A DNA stretch of 64,000 bases, taken from positions 532,880,083-532,944,082 of the forward strand of contig NC_058520.1 of the NCBI RefSeq assembly GCF_904849725.1, given 5' to 3'. Shown here one piece after another: positions 59,455 to 64,000 of the stretch; positions within the stretch are counted from its first letter, which is position 1; each line of letters starts with the position of its first letter. The DNA comes from Hordeum vulgare subsp. vulgare (Eukaryota > Streptophyta > Magnoliopsida > Poales > Poaceae). The position numbers were made by a program, and so were the translations under genes. The notes beneath the pieces were generated by a model, which searched no databases, was not told the origin of the DNA, and was given only the letters and a program-made list of their open reading frames with translations.

Positions 59455-59575
59455 CGCGACTTTTAGTGCGAAAAATTTTGCCGTTAGCCAGTGGATGACA
59501 AAGGTATTTGCCGTGTGTGAACTCTTCCTTTGTCGTCCGCTGTGTCAGACGACAAAGAAGTTGATTCCTGTAGTG
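59455..59575 (-). mobile_element. CACTA transposon terminus (fragment)
   Basis: On the minus strand it begins CACTACAGGAATCAAC at 59575, the classic CACTA end, followed by short subterminal repeats (ACGGCAAA twice) and a 10-bp inverted repeat (59528-59537 with 59548-59557). It is cut at about 59455 by the LTR remnant of T, so the rest of the transposon lies elsewhere or is lost. Confidence 0.75.
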
Positions 59576-60371
59576 TTTACAAGTACAGTACTCAAAAGAT
59601 CACCTCTACAACACGCAAGTCCACTTGGGCGCTGGAACCATTTTTAGATATCATGCACCACATCGTCCGTCACTCTATGTTTCCTCGAGTTGGGAATCTG
59701 GATCACATACACTCATACTTGGTGGATATGCTCCTTTACTGCGATTTTCATAAGTTCAAGGTTAATGTGAAGCCACTGGATGTTTCTCATGTTATGTGGT
59801 CTGAGCTTCTTTCTACTGTTTCTGAGCGTAAGTGCCCCATCTATGGGCGCCATCTAATGTATCTGATTGAGAAGACCTGGGGAGAAACCTTCCCTCGCGG
59901 GGTGTTTGAGTGTGGGGAGCTTGTATCGCACAAGGTAGTACAACTTCGGTAGAAGGATAAGTGGGCTACTCGCACTGCCCCTGAGCAGGATGTGCCAGAA
60001 GATATGGATGAGGATTCTAATGATGAAGAGGTTGATGGAGATTTTGTGGCTGAAGATGACACTGCTTCCCATGTTGTGCCCCCACTGTAGGACCATATTG
60101 GGCTAAGAAGCTCAAGGAGAAGATGAAGAATATCTTCTATCTGCAGGCCAAGGATGAGTACAGGGCCCATGTGGCTGTGAAGGCGGCTATAAGTCGTCAC
60201 AACGCTCTTGGCAGGCACATTGGTTTAGAGATTGAGAGCAGTTTTAAGGATAGACTTACTCGTGAGGACACCTGGATCGCTCGATACTGCCCATGGGATC
60301 CCGATGTCGAGTTGCCTAGCTCTCCTGCTCCTACTGGCACCATTCATCTCAGCTCTGAGTCTGGAGAGTAA
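59576..60371 (+). pseudogene. Post-pol accessory ORF of copia element K1 (5' end lost)
   Basis: Plus-strand. Reads TWALEPFLDIMHHIVRHSMF and VSHVMWSELLSTVSERKCPIYGRHLMYLIEKTW, then TAG at 59950. An acidic segment (EDMDEDSNDEEVDGDF) follows and a frameshift near 60090; the last part is open to the stop at 60371. I recall similar proteins in Maximus/SIRE-type copia elements near the 3' end; function unknown. The N-terminus is cut by the CACTA insertion. Confidence 0.55.
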
Positions 60372-60913
60372 TGAAGTTCGTCACCATAGTTACCGCCCTT
60401 CCTGGATCCTCTTTGTTCTCTCTGTCCTTTTTGGTGTCCTGCTGCCAAAGGGGGGTGAGTGTTTGGATTTGCGAGAGTAACGAGTGTTCTTCTCGTTGCC
60501 CATCTTTATTCACCCGTCAACTCTTTTATCATTTACTTTACTTTTTTATGTGTGTGAGACTCTTGTGAGACTACATCATGGTGTGAGACATATGCTACCT
60601 TAATTTTATCGTATGTCTTAAGTTTGTGAGATGCTTATCTTGTGCACTATTATTAATGTTCACATCACTTCTTACATCTATATTACTTTTAGTTTCCCCT
60701 AGTGCAAGTAGTGTGTGTCTATAAAATATAGGGGGGTGTTGATCCTAGTGTGTGCATTTTGCATTCCAAAAGCATACTTAAATAGTACAAACATCTAGGG
60801 GGAGCTTGTCTATATTTTGTAGAGAGTGGGGTTTACATTCTATATTATATATATATATATATATCTTCTATGCAAATTCCGTGTTGTCACCAATCCACCA
60901 AAAAGGGGGAGAT
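60372..60913 (+). other. Non-coding 3' region of copia element K1 with (TA)n tract
   Basis: About 540 bp between the ORF and LTR. A (TA) microsatellite lies at about 60846-60864. It ends in the polypurine tract AAAAAGGGGGAGAT immediately before the LTR. Confidence 0.7.
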
Positions 60914-61635
60914 TGTAAGGGCATATTTCTACCCTAGTGGTTTTGTTGATTAGTGACAATGCGTTTGCGGACTAATCGTGTGCACTAAGCCTTTCAGGTA
61001 ATTCACCATTTGGCACAAGACGATTCATGTCCCTCGGTGTATTTATATGAAGACGATTTTCTCTCTTACGTTTCTTTGTCGATGGACTTAAGTCGTAGGG
61101 AAAGCCGTACTATCAAGAGGTGGTCCGCTTCAGAAAGGTTTGGGTGGAATCATCATGTACACATTCCTTCGCACCCTCTTTCCCGCCACAATGGAGCATC
61201 CTACCTTGCCCTATCCTCTCTATAAAGATCCAAGCGGTAGTACCCCTCTGTTGAGCGGTACTACCTCTTATCAGCGGTAGTACCACCTTGGTTGGCGGTA
61301 GTACCGCTCCGAGGCGGAAGTGGTCTAGCTAGTTTCGCTCGCTAGTTCCGCTGCCCGTGGGTCTCGACATTTTTCGTGTCGGACTGAACGATTTCTGGAG
61401 TGGTAGTGCAGGGCGGTAGTACCGCCCAGCAAGCGGTAGTACCACTTGTTACTACCGCGCGAGAACCCCTTGGTACTTATCGGCTAGGTCCGTAGCATAT
61501 CCTAAGCGGATATAGGAAGCGGTACTACCTCCTACGAGAGGTAGTACCGCTCCGGCAGTACTACCGGCCTCTCCGTCCCAGTGTAGCTAGTGCCCTCTAC
61601 CCTAGCGGTAGTACCACTCCTCACTGGAGCGGTAG
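60914..61635 (+). mobile_element. 3' LTR of copia element K1, truncated by K2
   Basis: Starts TGTAAGGGCATATTTC after a strong polypurine tract. It contains many short palindromes of the GCGGTAGTACCGC type from about 61230. It is interrupted at 61635 by the LTR of K2; the remainder is not in the window. Confidence 0.75.
61230..61635. repeat. Cluster of GGTAGTACC palindromes
   Basis: At least ten copies or half-copies of the 9-bp palindrome GGTAGTACC, several extended to GCGGTAGTACCGC, inside the LTR of K1. Similar clusters are known to me from Triticeae copia LTRs. Confidence 0.8.
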
Positions 61636-63049
61636 TGAAAGTGCGTTATATCGACTAGAGGGGGGGTGAATAGGAGATTTTGAGAATTTCATCACTGAGG
61701 AAATTCCTTTTGAGGAAATTCCTCACTGATGACTAACTTACAGCGGAAACAATTAAGGATCAGTCGTGCAAACGTTCACAACAGCAGTATTACAGAGTGA
61801 AGATTGTGAAAACAGATTGCACAGTAAGCAGGCACGCAGAATACAGATGATGATTAACTCAAGTGAAGAATTTGGGGTTGAGGAAATTCAGAGAAAGTCT
61901 TCAGCAAATTCTTCAAACAGTCACAGTGAAAGTCATCAACAAATAATATAGAGAATGTAAAGAGTTGAGGAATTAGAACCCGATTCTTGGTGAAGACTAT
62001 TATTGATGACCCAGTTCCAACTGCTGTGACAGTTGTACATCTGGTTTGGAGCGGCTTGGTGTTGAAACCAAAGGACACCCAGTCCCGGGACACACAGTCC
62101 CTACCGTATTCTCCTTGAGCTAAGGACACACAGTCCTCGCCCAACACTCGTGGTAAGTCTTCAGGGCAGACTTCCAAACCCTCACAAACTCGGTCACCCA
62201 GCGATCCACAATTGACTGCTGGATTGCTCTAGACCATGACGCCTAACCGTCTGGAGGATGCACAGTCCTCAAAGGTAAAAGGCTTCAGTCCCACACAGGA
62301 ACAACTTCTTCAGTGATGCTCAATCACTAGGTTTGGTTTGTGGTTTCGGTGGGTGGTGTATTTCCTCACTGATGATTTACTCTCGAAGGCTCTGAGGAAT
62401 TTGGGTTGCTCTTATGACAAGTGTCAGTTTCTAACAGAGCAGCCAACCAGCTAGTGGTTGTGGGGGTGGCTATTTATAGCCTGGGAGCATCCCAACATGA
62501 TTTGACACTAATGCCCTTAAATAATATGACCGTTGGAGTGGATAAGACCAATGACTTGGCGTGGTTATCGAAACGGTCGGAACCCTCAACTGTGAGAGTC
62601 CTCATGTCACTCATATTCCTCACTTGAGGCTTTTGGTAGGATTTGGCTTGGGTTGAGCATCATGAGGAAATCCATTCCATAGTGTTACTTTGACCCCCTT
62701 TAACAGTACGGTGTTCCTATTCATCAATTGCAAAGAAAGTAAAACAGAAAACGTAAATCTTCACGCTTCAATTTCTTCAGAAAGATTTTCTTCAGGAACC
62801 ACCGATCTTCTCAATATAAATATCTTCATGAAGAATATCAATTTCATCGCAGATTCCTCGCGATTCATTTCTTCAGCTTCAGACCAATTTATTCAACTAA
62901 AGATATACATTTTTAGGGGTCGATATTCTTCAAATATCTCAAACTCCTCAATGACTTATAGATCCTGTGTATACTCACAAGAACATTAGATACTTACCTT
63001 TAAGTCTTCAAACCACCAAAATCACTAAGGGGCACTAGATGCACTTACA
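61636..63049 (-). mobile_element. 3' LTR of Maximus-like copia element K2 (1414 bp)
   Basis: On the minus strand it starts TGTAAGTGCATCTAGTGCC at 63049 after the polypurine tract AAAAAGGGGGAGAT (63050-63066), and ends ...ACGCACTTTCA at 61636. The LTR start is that of the Maximus group as I recall it. It is the 3' LTR because the element interior lies to the right. Confidence 0.8.
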
Positions 63050-63574
63050 ATCTCCCCCTTTTTGGTGGTTGATGACAATTAGGTTAAGTCTTCAACAGGG
63101 ATCAAAAATATGAAGTGTAAATACTCATTTGAGGAATTTGAAAACAAGATTCACAGAGACTCCCCCTGAAGATGTGCATACCTTGAGGATTCTGCTTTTA
63201 TAGCAGATGCACATTGATGATTTATATCATGGAGATCTCCCCCTGAATCTTGTAAATCATGCATACATATAACATGTCATATGAAGAAAATGAAGATGCA
63301 TGATGGCAAATGGTATCTGACGAATTCCAGCATGCGTGCATTAAAACTTGAGGAATAAGCATGCGAAGAAAAACGTTCAAAAGCGTCAGAGTACCATCGG
63401 GCTTAAGTTACAACTCATTACATAAAAACTTCAGAAGAGCCAAGAGTTTATAACTTAAATATAGTTCATAAGCCGCAAAAATAAATCATGTTTGAAGACT
63501 AACTCTCAAGTTTCTCCCCCTTTGTCATCAAGTGACAAAAAGGGACAAACTAAGGACTAACGCCCGTGAAGACT
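63050..63574 (-). other. Non-coding 3' region of K2
   Basis: Between the last ORF and the LTR. CCCCCT/AGGGGG tracts recur (about 63160, 63238 and 63516), resembling the polypurine tract. No coding sequence seen. Confidence 0.6.
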
Positions 63575-64000
63575 TCATTTCTTGGCGGTTGATGAAGATC
63601 CTTGACGCTTCTTGGGTGTAGTCTTCTTCCTTGGGCCGGTTGTTGTGTCGAGTTGTTCCTCATCAGATTCGGCGGTGCGGAATGAAGAGAAGGAGCTGTC
63701 TTCAAGATCTGGCATGGGAATGGGCCTGAACTTCTTCTTGGGAGGCCACGACCAGTCAAAGTCCTACTCAAAGTTCATTTCTTCAAGCTCAGTCTGTGTC
63801 TTCAGATGTGCAAGTGTAGCCCAGGTGCGATCAAAAACCTCATGCAGATAGTGATGATTAATCTTCACAGAGTTCTGGGTTTCAGTGTGGGTTTTCAAAA
63901 TGGCACCAAACTAGCGTTTGACCCATTTGTGGTTGTGATCCACCTTCTGATGAAGACTGAGGAGAAGCTCTCTGGTGTTTAGCACGCGAGGAGGAACAGG
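63575..64000 (-). pseudogene. C-terminal part of accessory ORF of K2 (two nonsense codons)
   Basis: Minus-strand single frame entering from the right edge (VLNTRELLLSLHQKVDHNHKW...), with TAG at 63911-63913 and TAG at 63764-63766. It reads FDRTWATLAHLKTQTELEE, then PPKKKFRPIPMPDLEDSS, and a basic tail RKKTTPKKRQGSSSTAKK before the stop at 63575. The position, after pol and before the 3' LTR, is that of the extra ORF of Maximus/SIRE elements. Function unknown. Confidence 0.55.

Noticed and set aside
1..64000. Host protein genes, tRNA or rRNA genes, CRISPR arrays
   Set aside because: Every coding signal found belongs to a transposable element. No cloverleaf-type sequence or regularly spaced repeat-spacer array was noticed; the tRNA-like words are retrotransposon primer sites.

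Overview
This window looks like intergenic DNA from a large grass genome, most likely Triticeae (wheat, Aegilops, barley or rye). The evidence is a BARE-1/WIS/Angela-type copia element with its typical LTR start, several Athila-type gypsy elements of the Sabrina/WHAM/Fatima kind, a Tat-type gypsy element, Maximus-like copia termini and a CACTA terminus. I see no host gene, no tRNA or rRNA gene and no CRISPR array. Nearly every base can be assigned to a transposable element. Family names are from memory of repeat families and are tentative except for BARE/Angela. No database search was run.

Layout. Letters are used only here. 1-2100: element A (minus), an internal part and a truncated 5' LTR. 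2101-3453: element X (minus), a truncated gypsy with 547 bp LTR, primer site and 5' gag. 3454-10961: element B (minus), Athila-type gag-protease element with a truncated 3' LTR. 11687-18780: element C (plus), complete, target-site duplication (TSD) AGCTC. 20297-26978: element D (minus), complete, TSD AGGTG. Between and around these lie pieces of T, a Tat-type gypsy with gag-pol on the minus strand and an intron-bearing antisense gene on the plus strand: 10962-11686, 18781-20296, 26979-31593 and an LTR remnant at 59095-59454. 31594-59094: element P (minus), Fatima-like. It is split by an LTR fragment E (33675-34598), the BARE/Angela element (36519-45259, TSD GACAA) and Athila-type element F (48084-56298, TSD GTGGT). 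59455-59575: CACTA terminus. 59576-61635: 3' end of a copia element K1 (plus). 61636-64000: 3' LTR and terminal coding part of a Maximus-like copia K2 (minus).

Order of events. K1 received CACTA and later K2. CACTA received T. T received B, C, D and P. P received E, F and BARE/Angela. B received X. Three hosts can be read straight across the insertion points: P gag across F, P ORF2 across BARE/Angela, and T's antisense gene up to C. BARE/Angela is probably the youngest, because its LTRs differ at only about 1% of positions by eye.

Biology. A to F share related LTRs and a tRNA-Asp type primer site but carry different internal cargo. None has reverse transcriptase or integrase, so they must have depended on enzymes in trans. 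P also lacks both enzymes. Instead it carries gag-protease and a second gene, ORF2. ORF2 is preceded by a segment resembling P's own LTR promoter region and by a plausible 222-nt leader intron. That arrangement, plus a 15-nt polypurine-tract-like word repeated inside the Athila-type elements, is the most interesting biology here. Only BARE/Angela keeps a nearly complete gag-pol frame, and even it has a one-base shift just after the start codon.
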